NCBI GenBank assembly: GCA_004357475.1
Contig: SMWE01000171.1
Coordinates: forward strand, 1-36,276
Source: Gammaproteobacteria bacterium
GTDB lineage: Bacteria > Pseudomonadota > Gammaproteobacteria > Steroidobacterales > Woeseiaceae
Length of the DNA stretch: 36,276 nucleotides
Direction: 5' to 3'
Positions 1 through 8,424 of this stretch are shown here, piece after piece; within the stretch, counting starts at the first letter, position 1; each line of letters begins with the position of its first letter. The translations under genes and the position numbers were made by a program. The notes under the pieces are model-generated. The model was not told the DNA's origin and made no database searches. It saw nothing but the letters and a program-made list of their open reading frames with translations.

Positions 1-1
1 C

Positions 2-475
2 CCGGTCAGTACCACCGAACTCATGATTGGCAAGGTTGTTCCGTACATCCTGATCGGCATCGTGCAACTGGCGTTGATCATTGCTGTCGGGCATTTTCTC
101 TTCAATGTGCCAATCCGTGGCAGCATTCTGGACCTTTACCTGGCAGCATCGGTCTTCATTGCCGCGAACCTGGCGCTTGGCCTGTTCATTTCTACCATCG
201 TCAAGACACAATTTCAGGCGATTCAGATCACATTTTTCATCCTGCTGCCTTCGATTCTTATAAGCGGCTTTGTGTTCCCCTTCGAAGGTATGCCAAGAAT
301 CGTGCAATACCTCGGTGAGATTCTGCCTACGACCCATTTTATTCGCATAACGCGCGGTATCATGTTGCGGGATACGCCGCTTGGCGATATGTCTCAGGAA
401 TTGCTTGCCCTGGGCGTATTCGCGCTGGTGGCGATGACTGCTGCGACGATTCGCTTTTCAAAGCGGCTGGACTGA
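2..475 (+). CDS. ABC-2 type transporter permease, C-terminal part
   Basis: The reading frame is open from the left edge (the track's ATG at 23 is internal), so the N-terminus lies outside the window. About 157 residues are visible with four to five hydrophobic segments. The block FPFEGMPRIVQYLGEILPTTHF followed by IRITRGIML is characteristic of the YhhJ/YbhR group of ABC-2 permeases, which form the membrane part of ABC exporters working with a separate ATPase. It ends with a short cytoplasmic tail, RFSKRLD. The ATPase and any membrane-fusion partner would lie upstream. The substrate cannot be told from this part. Confidence is high for the family and low for the specific role. Confidence 0.88.
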   Translation, partial: PVSTTELMIGKVVPYILIGIVQLALIIAVGHFLFNVPIRGSILDLYLAASVFIAANLALGLFISTIVKTQFQAIQITFFILLPSILISGFVFPFEGMPRIVQYLGEILPTTHFIRITRGIMLRDTPLGDMSQELLALGVFALVAMTAATIRFSKRLD

Positions 476-752
476 TAAGAACCTGGCTCAGCATTCCGCG
501 GCATTGTAATACGGCCGCCGCCACCTGATCGTGAGCGGCACGGCGATATTCAGGCAGAATGCCGTCGGGTCTTTTTTGCCGCGACGACGGCGACGAAAAC
601 AGCGGTCCAGATCACCGCAAGGTGTGCTAGCGGGTGCATTTCATTTTGCCTGCAATCATGGCCAAGCCGTCAGTTGGCGCGAATGCGACTACAGGTATGC
701 CTTCAGACGTGGTAAACAGGGCGATCCAGGACTCGTGAGGACCCCCTGAACA
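476..752. other. Gene-poor spacer between ABC permease and FixJ remnant
   Basis: About 277 bases hold no gene I can support. The track ORF at 531..749 is Arg-rich in a low-complexity stretch and has no recognisable motif. A FixJ regulator usually has a partner histidine kinase upstream. None is visible here, so this spacer could be where one was lost, but the sequence does not show that. Confidence 0.4.
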
Positions 753-1473
753 GTGAATACAGAGCCCCAGTCAGAATTCTACTGTATACATCGTTGACGA
801 CGATCAGGCGATCCGCCACGCCATGGAACTCCTGATGCGGTCGGTTGGCCTTGATTACGAAATATTTCATTCGGCGGATGAATTCCTCGCCAGCCATACC
901 AACGACAGGGCCGGTTGCCTGGTTCTCGACATCCGCATGCCCGGCCTGGGTGGCCTGGAGCTGCAGGAGAAACTCAACGAGCTCGGCAGCACCCTGCCGA
1001 TCATATTCATCACCGGTCACGGTGACGTGCCAATAGCGGTCGAGGCCATGCAAAAGGGCGCGGTTGATTTCATTCAGAAGCCGTTTCGGGACCAGGAATT
1101 CCTGGATCAAATATTCGAGGCACTCAAGACCGACCAGCGAAGGCGCTCGGCCCGCGATCGAAAAGCGTAGGTTTCAAATCGGGTTGAAAAGCTGACCAAA
1201 CGCGAGTGCGAGGTAATGGACCTGGTCGTCACCGGCAAACCCAACAAGGTCATCGCCTATGAACTCGGCGTCAGCCAACGCACAGTGGAGATTCATCGCG
1301 CCAGGGTCATGGAAAAAATGGAGGCAAGATCGCTGGCCGACCTGGTCCGCATGCACCTGGCGATCCGACAAAAGGCCGCTGCTAGTTCCGTGCCCCGGTT
1401 GCCTCCTTTATCGTCGCGCACTCAATACACTCGCCGGCATATGGATAAGCCTCGATCCGTTTTGCACCGATAG
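753..1473 (+). pseudogene. Broken FixJ-type response regulator (receiver + LuxR HTH)
   Basis: The receiver domain reads TVYIVDDDQAIR, then VLDIRMPGLGG with the phospho-acceptor Asp, then FITGHGD and KGAVDFIQKPF. The same frame resumes after a TAG stop at 1168-1170 with a LuxR-type HTH ([34 protein letters not shown]). The start region is also shifted: GTG at 753 gives NTEPQSE in another frame, and dropping one T near 777 joins it to STVYIVDDD. So one regulator carries a frameshift at its start and a nonsense codon in its linker. Its tail runs antisense into the 3' end of the zinc-finger gene, perhaps because the original stop was lost. Truncated receiver-only (823..1170) and HTH-only (1216..1473) products are possible. 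No kinase partner is adjacent. Confidence 0.82.
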
Positions 1474-1732
1474 CCGAGCCACAACGCGAACACAGACCAT
1501 ATTTTCCGGCGTCCATACGGCGTAACGCCTGGGAAACTTTCTCCAGCTCCTTGCGCGCTTCGTTGCCGAGCGCATCGACTACCTCGCTGTCCTCAAGCTG
1601 AATCGCCCGCTCCTTGGAATCGCTCTCCAGGCCGCGGCGCAGATTGTCAGTGATACGCTCGAGCCGGGCGCTGAACTCTAATTTCTTGTTTTCCAGGCGA
1701 TCGCGGAGTCCGTCCGGCTGGTTCGGGTCCAT
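1382..1732 (-). CDS. TraR/DksA-family zinc-finger protein
   Basis: This 116-residue protein has an N-terminal charged alpha-helical part ([19 protein letters not shown], then [22 protein letters not shown]) and a C-terminal four-cysteine zinc finger, CSRCG then CIECA. That is the TraR/DksA C4 arrangement. Family members bind the RNA polymerase secondary channel. It is shorter than DksA (about 150 residues), so it is better called DksA-like than DksA. The start MDPNQPDG is chosen because AAAGGAGG lies a few bases upstream. The longer track ORF adds only an Arg-rich leader. It is convergent with the broken FixJ gene and overlaps its read-through tail. Confidence 0.85.
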   Translation of the reverse strand: MDPNQPDGLRDRLENKKLEFSARLERITDNLRRGLESDSKERAIQLEDSEVVDALGNEARKELEKVSQALRRMDAGKYGLCSRCGSAIGAKRIEAYPYAGECIECATIKEATGARN

Positions 1733-1994
1733 TGTTGAGTGCCTCCTTTCGCGTCGGCGGGCGCCGGCGCGCGCAACCCTGCGACGCCGGTAACCGGCCA
1801 TGGCTCATTTAATAGTACCGCAGAAGTCACAAGAATCAGTAAATACACCTATGGCGGCCGACAGTACCCCATCATTCTGCAAGTAAAATGCAGTCTGTTG
1901 AAAATAATACGTAAATTCCGAGATCCGCTAGGCAACAGGACTTATAGGCGCGGTCCCGGCTTGCGACTAGTCTCAAGCTGACGCCCTGGAGGGC

Positions 1995-2000
1995 TATAAT
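1995..2000 (+). promoter_or_regulatory. Possible -10 box upstream of the usp remnant
   Basis: A perfect TATAAT lies 25 bases before the ATG of the Usp remnant at 2025. I see no convincing -35 at the usual distance, so this is a partial match only. If active it would drive the remnant and, by read-through, the intact uspE-like gene. Confidence 0.3.
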
Positions 2001-2024
2001 CCGCCGTTCCGAGACGGCAGGACC

Positions 2025-2422
2025 ATGCAAAATATCAGCCAGATCATGTGCGTCATCGATCCGACGACGACCGCGCAACCGCGAGCGCCTACATCCCAGT
2101 GTCAATACCGTTCGAAGAACTTGAAGAACTGGTCATTTCAGACCATAAGAAACAGTTTGCTGAAGTAACCGCAAGGCACAATATCGATTCCGCCCATGCA
2201 CACCTTGTCGCAGGACTGACCCACGAAGAACTGCCAGAGTTTTGCAGTAATATAGATGCCGCCGTCGTGGTCATGGGTGCCATATCCAGGAATCGCTGGA
2301 AGCGGCTGTTCATCGGTGCCACGGCAGAACGAACCCTTGAACATCTGCCCTGCAATCTCCTGATCGTCAAACCGGACTGGTTCCGCATACCGGACGAAAT
2401 TGCTGAAGACCGCACAGCATAG
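2025..2422 (+). pseudogene. Universal stress protein gene with large internal deletion
   Basis: The first codons, MQNISQIMCVIDPTTTAQP, match the start of the next gene (MQEISKILCVIDLEVEAQP). The sequence then jumps, in another frame, to the last third of a two-domain Usp: ATASAYIPVSIPFEELEEL, VVVMGAISRNRWKRL, FIGATAERTLEHLPC. By alignment with the intact neighbour about 200 residues are missing, and the two parts are out of frame. A GTG at 2048 could start a 124-residue product holding only the C-terminal part of the second domain, with its GxxxxG(S/T)-like nucleotide-binding region replaced by MGAISRNRW. It is best read as a decayed tandem duplicate. Confidence 0.8.
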
Positions 2423-2435
2423 ACAAGGAAAAGCA

Positions 2436-3398
2436 ATGCAGGAAATCTCGAAGATACTGTGTGTCATTGACCTGGAGGTAGAGGCACAGCCGGCAATGCA
2501 GCGCGGCGCCTGGCTCGCAAAGCATTTAGATGCCGAACTCGAGTTACTGATCTGTTATTACAACGAATATCTCACCGGCGGCCGCCTGAGCAATTATCCG
2601 TCACTCGAGAACGCCCAGGAGGACATCCGTAATGGCCTCAAGCGGCGTCTCGAGTTGCTGGCCGAGCCGCTCCGTGAATCCGGCCTCGTCGTCAATACGG
2701 CCTCAACCTGGGATCACCCGCTGTACGAGGGCATTGTCCGCCACGCAATCGCCTGCGATGCCGATATCGTATTCAAGGATACGCACCATCATTCAGCCGT
2801 CTCGCGTGCATTGCTGACCAACACCGACTGGAACCTGATTCGGATCTGCCCGGTACCGCTCTGGCTGGTCAAACCGCATGATATTTCGGATAAGCCGACA
2901 TTTGTCGCTGCCATCGATCCCTTGCATGAACACGACAAACCGGCAGCACTGGACGATGAGATCCTGGTCATCACTAAAGCGCTCGCCGATGCGACCAACG
3001 CAGAAGTTCGCGCATTTCACTCCTACGACCCACGAATCGCCGTTGCGACCGCCACTGCGAACGCATACATTCCAGTGTCGTTGCCATTTGATGAAATCGA
3101 GAAACAAATGCATGAGCAGCACGAGAAACGCTTCAACGAGGTCGTAAATTTCCACGGCATTGACGCCGAGAAATCGCACCTCGTTGCAGGCGTAACGCAT
3201 GAGGAATTGCCGGAGCTCTCAAAGAGCGTCGGAGCCGATGTCGTGGTAATGGGCGCTGTCTCGAGAAATCGCTGGAAAAGGCTGTTTATTGGCGCCACGG
3301 CAGAGCGCACACTCGAACACCTGCCGTGCGACCTCCTGATTATCAAACCTGACTGGTTCCAGGTACCGGCCGAAATTGCCGAGGGAAAAGCCGCGTAG
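2436..3398 (+). CDS. uspE: UspE-like tandem-domain universal stress protein
   Basis: The 320-residue protein has two Usp domains, about residues 1-155 and 160-310, as in E. coli UspE (316 residues). Domain 1 starts ISKILCVIDLEVEAQPAM and ends near ICPVPLWLVKP. Domain 2 starts FVAAIDPLHE and ends ERTLEHLPCDLLIIKPDWF. Such proteins are cytoplasmic and linked to stress, motility and adhesion phenotypes. The start MQEISK is chosen over the earlier track start because AAGGA precedes it and it matches the paralogue's N-terminus. It lies 13 bases after the broken copy and may share its transcript. The symbol is by similarity only. Confidence 0.88.
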   Translation: MQEISKILCVIDLEVEAQPAMQRGAWLAKHLDAELELLICYYNEYLTGGRLSNYPSLENAQEDIRNGLKRRLELLAEPLRESGLVVNTASTWDHPLYEGIVRHAIACDADIVFKDTHHHSAVSRALLTNTDWNLIRICPVPLWLVKPHDISDKPTFVAAIDPLHEHDKPAALDDEILVITKALADATNAEVRAFHSYDPRIAVATATANAYIPVSLPFDEIEKQMHEQHEKRFNEVVNFHGIDAEKSHLVAGVTHEELPELSKSVGADVVVMGAVSRNRWKRLFIGATAERTLEHLPCDLLIIKPDWFQVPAEIAEGKAA

Positions 3399-3493
3399 CC
3401 CGGCTGACTGGCTAATCGCGGAATATTCTGAGTAATTCGGCGGTGCCGTGCGGTGCATCACCCTCTTCGTTCGTCAGAACGTAGAGGGCGCCA

Positions 3494-4690
3494 TCAGGCC
3501 CTAACCCGGGCTTCGCGAATACGTTGTGCACGATCGACGAGCAGCCTTTCTTCGGCAACGACGCGATCACCGTCGAGCACCAGCCTGCTCAGATGCTGCC
3601 CGGCCAATGACGTGACGAAAATATTTCCGCGCCATTCAGGAAACATGCTACCCGTATAAAAAATCAGGCCCGACGGCGCGATCGATGGCCGCCAGAAATA
3701 ACGTGGCTGTTCCATGCCTGCCTGTTTCGTGAGCCCATCGCCGACCGGCGCACCGCTGTATTCCGTACCGTAGGTAATAACCTTCCACCCGTAGTTGGCG
3801 CCGGCACGGATACGATTCAGTTCGTCTCCACCGCGCGGTCCATGCTCGGTAATCCATATCTCGCCGGTATCAGGGTGGCTCGCGAACCCGGAGATATCGC
3901 GATGCCCGAGACTGAATATTGCGGAGGGAACACTCGGATCCGCGCTCCAGGGATTGTCGTCGGGCACAGAACCGTCCGGGTTGAACCGCAGCAACTTGCC
4001 GAACGTAATGCCGAGGTCCTGCGCATCTTCTGTGAAAACGTCACCCGCCCCGGAAACCAGCAGCTTCCCATCCGCCGCAAAATGAATTTCCTGCGAACCG
4101 CTGCCGTCAATGATGATTTCGACATCCACAATTTGCAGATTGGCCCGATCAAGACGGCCGCGACCCACCCGTGGAATATTCTTGCCATCGGGTACCTGTG
4201 GTTTGCCTGTGAACGAGAAATAGGCCAGCTGATTCTCCGTAAAGTCAGGGTCGAGCGCAACGTCGAACAACCCGGCCCAGCCCTCGTGTGACATTTCCGG
4301 CAATCCGTGGAGTGGCTCGGACAATTGCCCTTTGGTGTCCAGAATTCGCATATTCCCGACATATTCGGTGATGAGGATCTCACCACCCGGCAGAAATGCC
4401 AGCGCCCACGGCGCGGACAGGCCAGACGCAATGGAAACAACTTCGTACGCCGTTTCCTCGGCGGAGACTGCCCTGGTTTGTCCTGAAAATGCGGGTGCGG
4501 AGGGAATGCGATCTACCCTGAAGGTTGGCAGCTCTTCTTCCTGTGCAACCAGCGGCGGCGCCAGCAACAAGACCGCAAGCAGCGGCAAAGTTACAGTTGC
4601 CAGCGACAATTCGTGACTCAATGACAATGGATGCCCCTTACAATTCCCTGCAACCCGGACTATAAGACGAGAACGTCGTATTATCATCAT
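3494..4690 (-). CDS. PQQ-dependent aldose sugar dehydrogenase, frameshifted 3' end
   Basis: An exported six-bladed propeller enzyme of the soluble sugar dehydrogenase (YliI/Asd) family. Diagnostic blocks are GLSAPWALAFLPGGEILITEY, WAGLFDVALDPDF, ISGFASHPDTGEIWITEHGPRGGDELN and GANYGWKVITYG. Members oxidise aldoses in the periplasm using PQQ and Ca2+. A hydrophobic segment (LATVTLPLLAVLLLAPPLVAQ) acts as signal peptide. The start is uncertain: ATG at 4690/4687 gives a long n-region, and TTG at 4627 after AAGGGG gives a compact one. The ORF stops after RIREARVRA, but another frame continues as PDGALYVLTNEEGDAPHGTA and ELLRIFRD to a stop at 3412. One extra A near 3499-3507 explains this, so about 29 terminal residues are lost or the base is a sequencing error. 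Confidence 0.85.
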   Translation of the reverse strand: MMIIRRSRLIVRVAGNCKGHPLSLSHELSLATVTLPLLAVLLLAPPLVAQEEELPTFRVDRIPSAPAFSGQTRAVSAEETAYEVVSIASGLSAPWALAFLPGGEILITEYVGNMRILDTKGQLSEPLHGLPEMSHEGWAGLFDVALDPDFTENQLAYFSFTGKPQVPDGKNIPRVGRGRLDRANLQIVDVEIIIDGSGSQEIHFAADGKLLVSGAGDVFTEDAQDLGITFGKLLRFNPDGSVPDDNPWSADPSVPSAIFSLGHRDISGFASHPDTGEIWITEHGPRGGDELNRIRAGANYGWKVITYGTEYSGAPVGDGLTKQAGMEQPRYFWRPSIAPSGLIFYTGSMFPEWRGNIFVTSLAGQHLSRLVLDGDRVVAEERLLVDRAQRIREARVRA

Positions 4691-4717
4691 TCCCCGCGCT
4701 AATGAAGGAATTTTATA

Positions 4718-5029
4718 ATGATCAAAGTAAGCGTTATGTATCCGAACAGCGAAGGCGCCTCGTTCGACATGGACTATTACCGCAACAGCCATATGCCAAT
4801 GGTTCGTGAGAAGCTCGGCGACGCCTGCAAAGATTCGGCGATCGATGGTGGCCTCGGTGGCGGCACGCCGGATTCACCGCCCACCTATATAGCGATGGGG
4901 CATCTTTACTTCGATTCGGTTGAAGATTTTCAATCTTCCTTCGGCCCTCATGCCGACGAGATCATGGGCGACATTCCAAACTATACCAACATCGAACCAG
5001 TCATCCAGGTTAGCCAGGTACACAGCTAG
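4718..5029 (+). CDS. EthD-domain small protein
   Basis: A 103-residue protein with the EthD / dimeric alpha-beta barrel pattern: MIKVSVMYPN, then MDYYRNSHMPMVREKLGD, then YIAMGHLYFDSVEDFQSSFG, and IPNYTNIEPVIQVSQV. The HMP after the first strand and helix is typical. Members are small cytoplasmic ferredoxin-fold dimers, some tied to ether or polyketide degradation, most of unknown role. A GAAGGA box precedes the ATG. It is divergent from the sugar dehydrogenase and lies just upstream of the exported oxidoreductase, possibly on one transcript. The substrate is unknown. Confidence 0.85.
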   Translation: MIKVSVMYPNSEGASFDMDYYRNSHMPMVREKLGDACKDSAIDGGLGGGTPDSPPTYIAMGHLYFDSVEDFQSSFGPHADEIMGDIPNYTNIEPVIQVSQVHS

Positions 5030-5077
5030 TTCTTATTCGACCCGATTAAGGCGCCCATGTCGCCAGAGGATTTCGTC

Positions 5078-5797
5078 ATGTTGTTACGCAAGTGGATGCT
5101 CGATTGTGGGGGGATGGCATTAGTCGCCGGACTGTTGGCATCGGTGCCGGTTACTGCAGACACCATTGCCGTGATTGGCACCGGCGACGTTGCCGGCGCC
5201 CTCGGTCCGGAGTTCGCAGCCCTTGGTCATACCATCGTCTATGGCTCGCGCGACCCGTCGCGAGACAAGGTGCGCGCGCTTGTCGAGCGCACGGGCAACG
5301 GTGCCTCAGCGACGACGCCAGCGGAATCTGTCGTCGGCGCCGACATTGTGGTGATGGCAGTACCCGGCACTGCCGTCGAAGCGATCACGAATGGACTGGG
5401 TGACCTGTCGGGAAAAATTATTATCGATCCGACTAATGCAATTGACCGCAGTGATGATGGCTACTTCAAACTGGTTTACGACTCCTCGACCGCCGAGATA
5501 ATTCAGGACGCCGCGCCGGCCGCGTATGTCGTCAAAGCGTTCAATACCCTGAACTGGCGGACCATGGTTGATCCTGACTCCTCCGGCGGTCCGGTCAGCA
5601 TTCCCCTGGTCGGCGATAGCGCTGAGGCAAAAGCGACGGTTGCCGAACTGGTCGAAGGTATGGGACTGGAAGCCATCGACTTAGGACCCCTGCGTTATGC
5701 CCGCCATATCGAGGGCATGCTGCTGGTCTGGATTCACAACCGCTATGGCGGGGGTGATGGTCCTGCGTTTGATTATCATCTGCGCAAAGAACAATAA
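5078..5797 (+). CDS. Exported NADP-binding Rossmann oxidoreductase (F420-oxidoreductase-like)
   Basis: After a clear signal peptide (MLLRKWMLDCGGMALVAGLL, cleavage near VTA-DT) comes a Rossmann fold: IAVIGTGDVAGALGPEFAALGH carries the GxGxxA dinucleotide motif and IVYGSRDPSR the strand-2 region where NADP(H) phosphate is bound. VVMAVPG and IIIDPTNAI follow, with KAFNTLNWRTM and a C-terminal RYARHIEGMLLVWIH. This is the F420-dependent NADP reductase-like family (NAD(P)-binding domain 2), but F420 use is not implied. I chose ATG 5078 over 5057 because AGAGGA precedes it and the signal peptide then starts cleanly. An exported Rossmann enzyme is unusual, since NADP is scarce in the periplasm. Confidence 0.8.
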   Translation: MLLRKWMLDCGGMALVAGLLASVPVTADTIAVIGTGDVAGALGPEFAALGHTIVYGSRDPSRDKVRALVERTGNGASATTPAESVVGADIVVMAVPGTAVEAITNGLGDLSGKIIIDPTNAIDRSDDGYFKLVYDSSTAEIIQDAAPAAYVVKAFNTLNWRTMVDPDSSGGPVSIPLVGDSAEAKATVAELVEGMGLEAIDLGPLRYARHIEGMLLVWIHNRYGGGDGPAFDYHLRKEQ

Positions 5798-6009
5798 TGC
5801 CGTGCAACAGCTGGGAACCACTGGGCGAATTTCTTGAGTGCCCCGTGCCGGCAATCGCCGAAAAAATACGCTGTCAGGCCAACTGATTTTAGTCATTTTT
5901 TTGTTTAACAACAACGAGTTATCGCGAAATGTTTTACGCGTAAAGTGCATCCGGGCCCTGGCTGGGTGACCGCCTTCGACCACCAGCAGCGGACACCATC
6001 GTTACTGAT

Positions 6010-6372
6010 TCAAGCGGCCTGGTTACCGATACGATCCAGCCAGAAATCAAATGGTCTCCCAGGCACAAAAATGTCCAATCCGACGGCCGGCTCGTTCGAC
6101 GGGTTGATCACAGAATGGGGTTCGCCGCCAGGCAAAAAGGCACAGTCGCCCTCGTTAAGAGTCCGTTCCCCATCAGCATCCGTCTTAATGACAAGTGTTC
6201 CCTTCAATACGACGAGAATTTGCAGGTTTTCATGATGATGAACCGGCGAGGCATGTCGCGCAGGCTTGACAAAGTGTTCGATCGAAATTTCCGGTTCTCC
6301 ACACAATCTGATTCGCTTCCAGCCTTTCTCTGGTTCACAAGATTCGGCTGCTTCAAATCGAACAATCTTCAT
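6010..6372 (-). CDS. Small cupin-domain protein
   Basis: A 120-residue single cupin. Motif 1 is seen as HHHENLQILVVLKGTLVI, with metal-ligand histidines and the conserved Gly, and motif 2 as GDCAFLPGGEPHSVIN. Cupins of this size bind a divalent metal and act as small enzymes or ligand-sensing proteins. The specific role is unknown. The start at 6372 (MKIVRFEAAE) is preferred because GGGGTG sits six bases upstream; the track start is a GTG three codons earlier. It stands alone upstream of the OFA transporter, on the same strand. Confidence 0.8.
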   Translation of the reverse strand: MKIVRFEAAESCEPEKGWKRIRLCGEPEISIEHFVKPARHASPVHHHENLQILVVLKGTLVIKTDADGERTLNEGDCAFLPGGEPHSVINPSNEPAVGLDIFVPGRPFDFWLDRIGNQAA

Positions 6373-6447
6373 CGCTTGCACCCCATTGGCTCATAACATG
6401 AATAGCTCAAAGTATTCCACACTTGTCAGTACTTCGGTTTGTAAAAC

Positions 6448-8148
6448 TTATACGGGTCCGACCCCACTCTTGATGTGGTGGCGGGCGTCGACAGGCCGCA
6501 TGAATGCGTTGCTGATGAGTGCAACGGCGAGTAATGCGGCCATCAGGATCATCGTCGTATTGTAAAGACCGCTGGTCGGATCGATGGTACCTGGTGGTGC
6601 AATTTCCATCAGGCTCGCGATCGTGACCGTCTTTTGTTCGATGAGAACATTCAGTTGCTCAACGGGCGCACCGAAGTGCGCGGCGAATGCGTTCGCGTCG
6701 ATTCCTGACATCAAATCCTGTATTGCCTGATTGACTGAGCTCTGACGTAAGGACGTGATTGCCAGCGGGCCGAGAACGCCGGCCGTGCTCCAGGCGGTCA
6801 GCAGGCGTCCATGGATTCCGCCCACAAATTTCGTGCCGAAGATATCCGCAAGATAGGCGGGAATAGTTGCGAAGCCTCCGCCGTACATCGTGAAGATGAT
6901 CATGGTTGCGGCATAGAAATAAACCAGCCAGACAACGGCCGGATTGACGCTGACCTGCTGCGCCGTGAAAGGCACCGACAGGTAAAGCAGAATCCCGAGA
7001 ATGAAAAATATCCAGTAAGTATTGCGGCGGCCGATGTGGTCGGAACTGCTGGCCCAGAAGAAACGGCCGATCATGTTGAACACACTGATCATTACGACAT
7101 AGGTTCCTGCAAATGTCGCGTCGACGATATGCGGCAATGTGGTGCCGAATATTTCGGTAATCATTGTTCTCGCCACACCCAGTACGCCGATACCTGCAGT
7201 CACGTTCAAACACAACACGATCCACAGCTGATAAAACTGCGGTGTTTTTAATGCCTGGTCGATATCGACATCGTGCGTCGTAACCAGGTGCTGCCGATCA
7301 TCTTCCGGTGGCGGCTGCCAGCCGGCCGGCTGCCAGCCCGCTGCCGGTAATCGATACGAAAATGCAGCAAGCAACATGACAATCAAATAAATTAAACCGA
7401 TAGCCACGAAAGTCTCGGCGACTCCAGTTGCGCCGGTGCCAACAACATAGACGCCTTCAGGCCCGGGCATTGTCATGCCGCGCACATCAGCGGCACTGGC
7501 CACGACCACTTCCTGCAGGACACCGGATACATCGACGAAACGTCTGCCGGCCTCGGTGATCAGTTCAACCGACTCTGTTGCACCCAGATACTCTGGAGCG
7601 CGATAGAACATTTTCAGGAAGTATTCTTTCAACGGCGCGCCGATCATCGCGCCGCCGCCGAAACCCATGATCGCCATGCCCGCGGCCATGCCGCGCCGGT
7701 CCGGAAACCAGCGAATCAGGGTGCTGACGGGTGATACATAGCCAAGCCCGAGGCCGCATCCGCCGATAACGCCGTAGCCCAGGTATATCAGCCACAGCTG
7801 ATGGGTGAAGATGCCGGCCGCACCGACGATGTAGCCACCCCCCCAGCAACAAGCGGCAACAGTGCCGACCAGGCGGGGCCCGACTTTTTCCAGCCAGCGA
7901 CCGGCGACTGCTGCGGATAAGCCGAGGGACACGATGGCGACCGTGAAAATCCAGACGACTTCACCGAGATTCCAATCATCCGCTGCGCTGCCTACAACGC
8001 CGAATACTTTGCTCAGTGGCGGGTTATAGATGCTCCATGCATAGACGGAACCAATGCAAAGGTGAATTGCGACCGATGCAAGAGGCACACGCCAGCGGTT
8101 GTAGCCCGGAGGCGCAATGATTCTTTCCCTGGAAAGCAGTCCGGCCAT
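6448..8148 (-). CDS. OFA-family MFS transporter (oxalate/formate antiporter-like), long form
   Basis: A 566-residue membrane protein with about 12 transmembrane segments. The N-terminal block NRWRVPLASVAIHLCIGSVYAWSIYN is the signature of the OFA family, and YGVIGGCGLGLGYVSPVSTLIRWFPDRRG is its conserved loop. The middle holds a long insert (about residues 195-310, including AGWQPAGWQPPPEDD) that makes it longer than the usual 400-450 residues. The C-terminal half has NMIGRFFWASSSDHIGRR. OFA members exchange small mono- or dicarboxylates. The substrate here is unknown. The start MAGLLSRERI is chosen because GGGGAA precedes it and the longer frame adds an unlikely polar leader. Confidence 0.88.
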   Translation of the reverse strand: MAGLLSRERIIAPPGYNRWRVPLASVAIHLCIGSVYAWSIYNPPLSKVFGVVGSAADDWNLGEVVWIFTVAIVSLGLSAAVAGRWLEKVGPRLVGTVAACCWGGGYIVGAAGIFTHQLWLIYLGYGVIGGCGLGLGYVSPVSTLIRWFPDRRGMAAGMAIMGFGGGAMIGAPLKEYFLKMFYRAPEYLGATESVELITEAGRRFVDVSGVLQEVVVASAADVRGMTMPGPEGVYVVGTGATGVAETFVAIGLIYLIVMLLAAFSYRLPAAGWQPAGWQPPPEDDRQHLVTTHDVDIDQALKTPQFYQLWIVLCLNVTAGIGVLGVARTMITEIFGTTLPHIVDATFAGTYVVMISVFNMIGRFFWASSSDHIGRRNTYWIFFILGILLYLSVPFTAQQVSVNPAVVWLVYFYAATMIIFTMYGGGFATIPAYLADIFGTKFVGGIHGRLLTAWSTAGVLGPLAITSLRQSSVNQAIQDLMSGIDANAFAAHFGAPVEQLNVLIEQKTVTIASLMEIAPPGTIDPTSGLYNTTMILMAALLAVALISNAFMRPVDARHHIKSGVGPV

Positions 8149-8424
8149 CGATGCTATTCCCCAAGCACAGGTGCGCAAGGGCCATATGTTGGCACGATGG
8201 GGCGAAAGGAATCCAGTCCGGACGTCAGCCCGCATCCACTCGGGTACTCAATAAAAATGGCCTGCTCAGTAGTTTGCCGTCAACATTATCCAGAATTTGC
8301 TGGTGTCGGGGTCGCGTGCTGATCGGCGTCATACAATGCCGCCTTGAACAGCACTCCGTAGCGATCGCCAAGGCTGCGCCCAACTCAGGCAAATATATTG
8401 CGTCAAGGATTCGTCAGCAGACGC

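Noticed and set aside
531-749. 72-codon ORF downstream of the ABC permease
   Set aside because: Arg-rich, no motif. Its beginning (SGTAIFR) faintly recalls the end of a histidine kinase, but this is too short to support.
3817-4440. 207-codon minus-strand ORF and 149-codon plus-strand ORF inside the sugar dehydrogenase
   Set aside because: Other-frame shadows of a gene with clear family motifs.
5057-5797. F420-dependent NADP reductase as a specific call
   Set aside because: Only the Rossmann family resemblance is visible; no F420 biosynthesis context, and the protein appears to be exported.
6451-6461. GGGTCCGACCC inverted repeat after the OFA transporter stop region
   Set aside because: A perfect 5-bp-arm repeat with no T-tract, overlapping the last codons of the transporter. 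Too short to call a terminator or repeat element.
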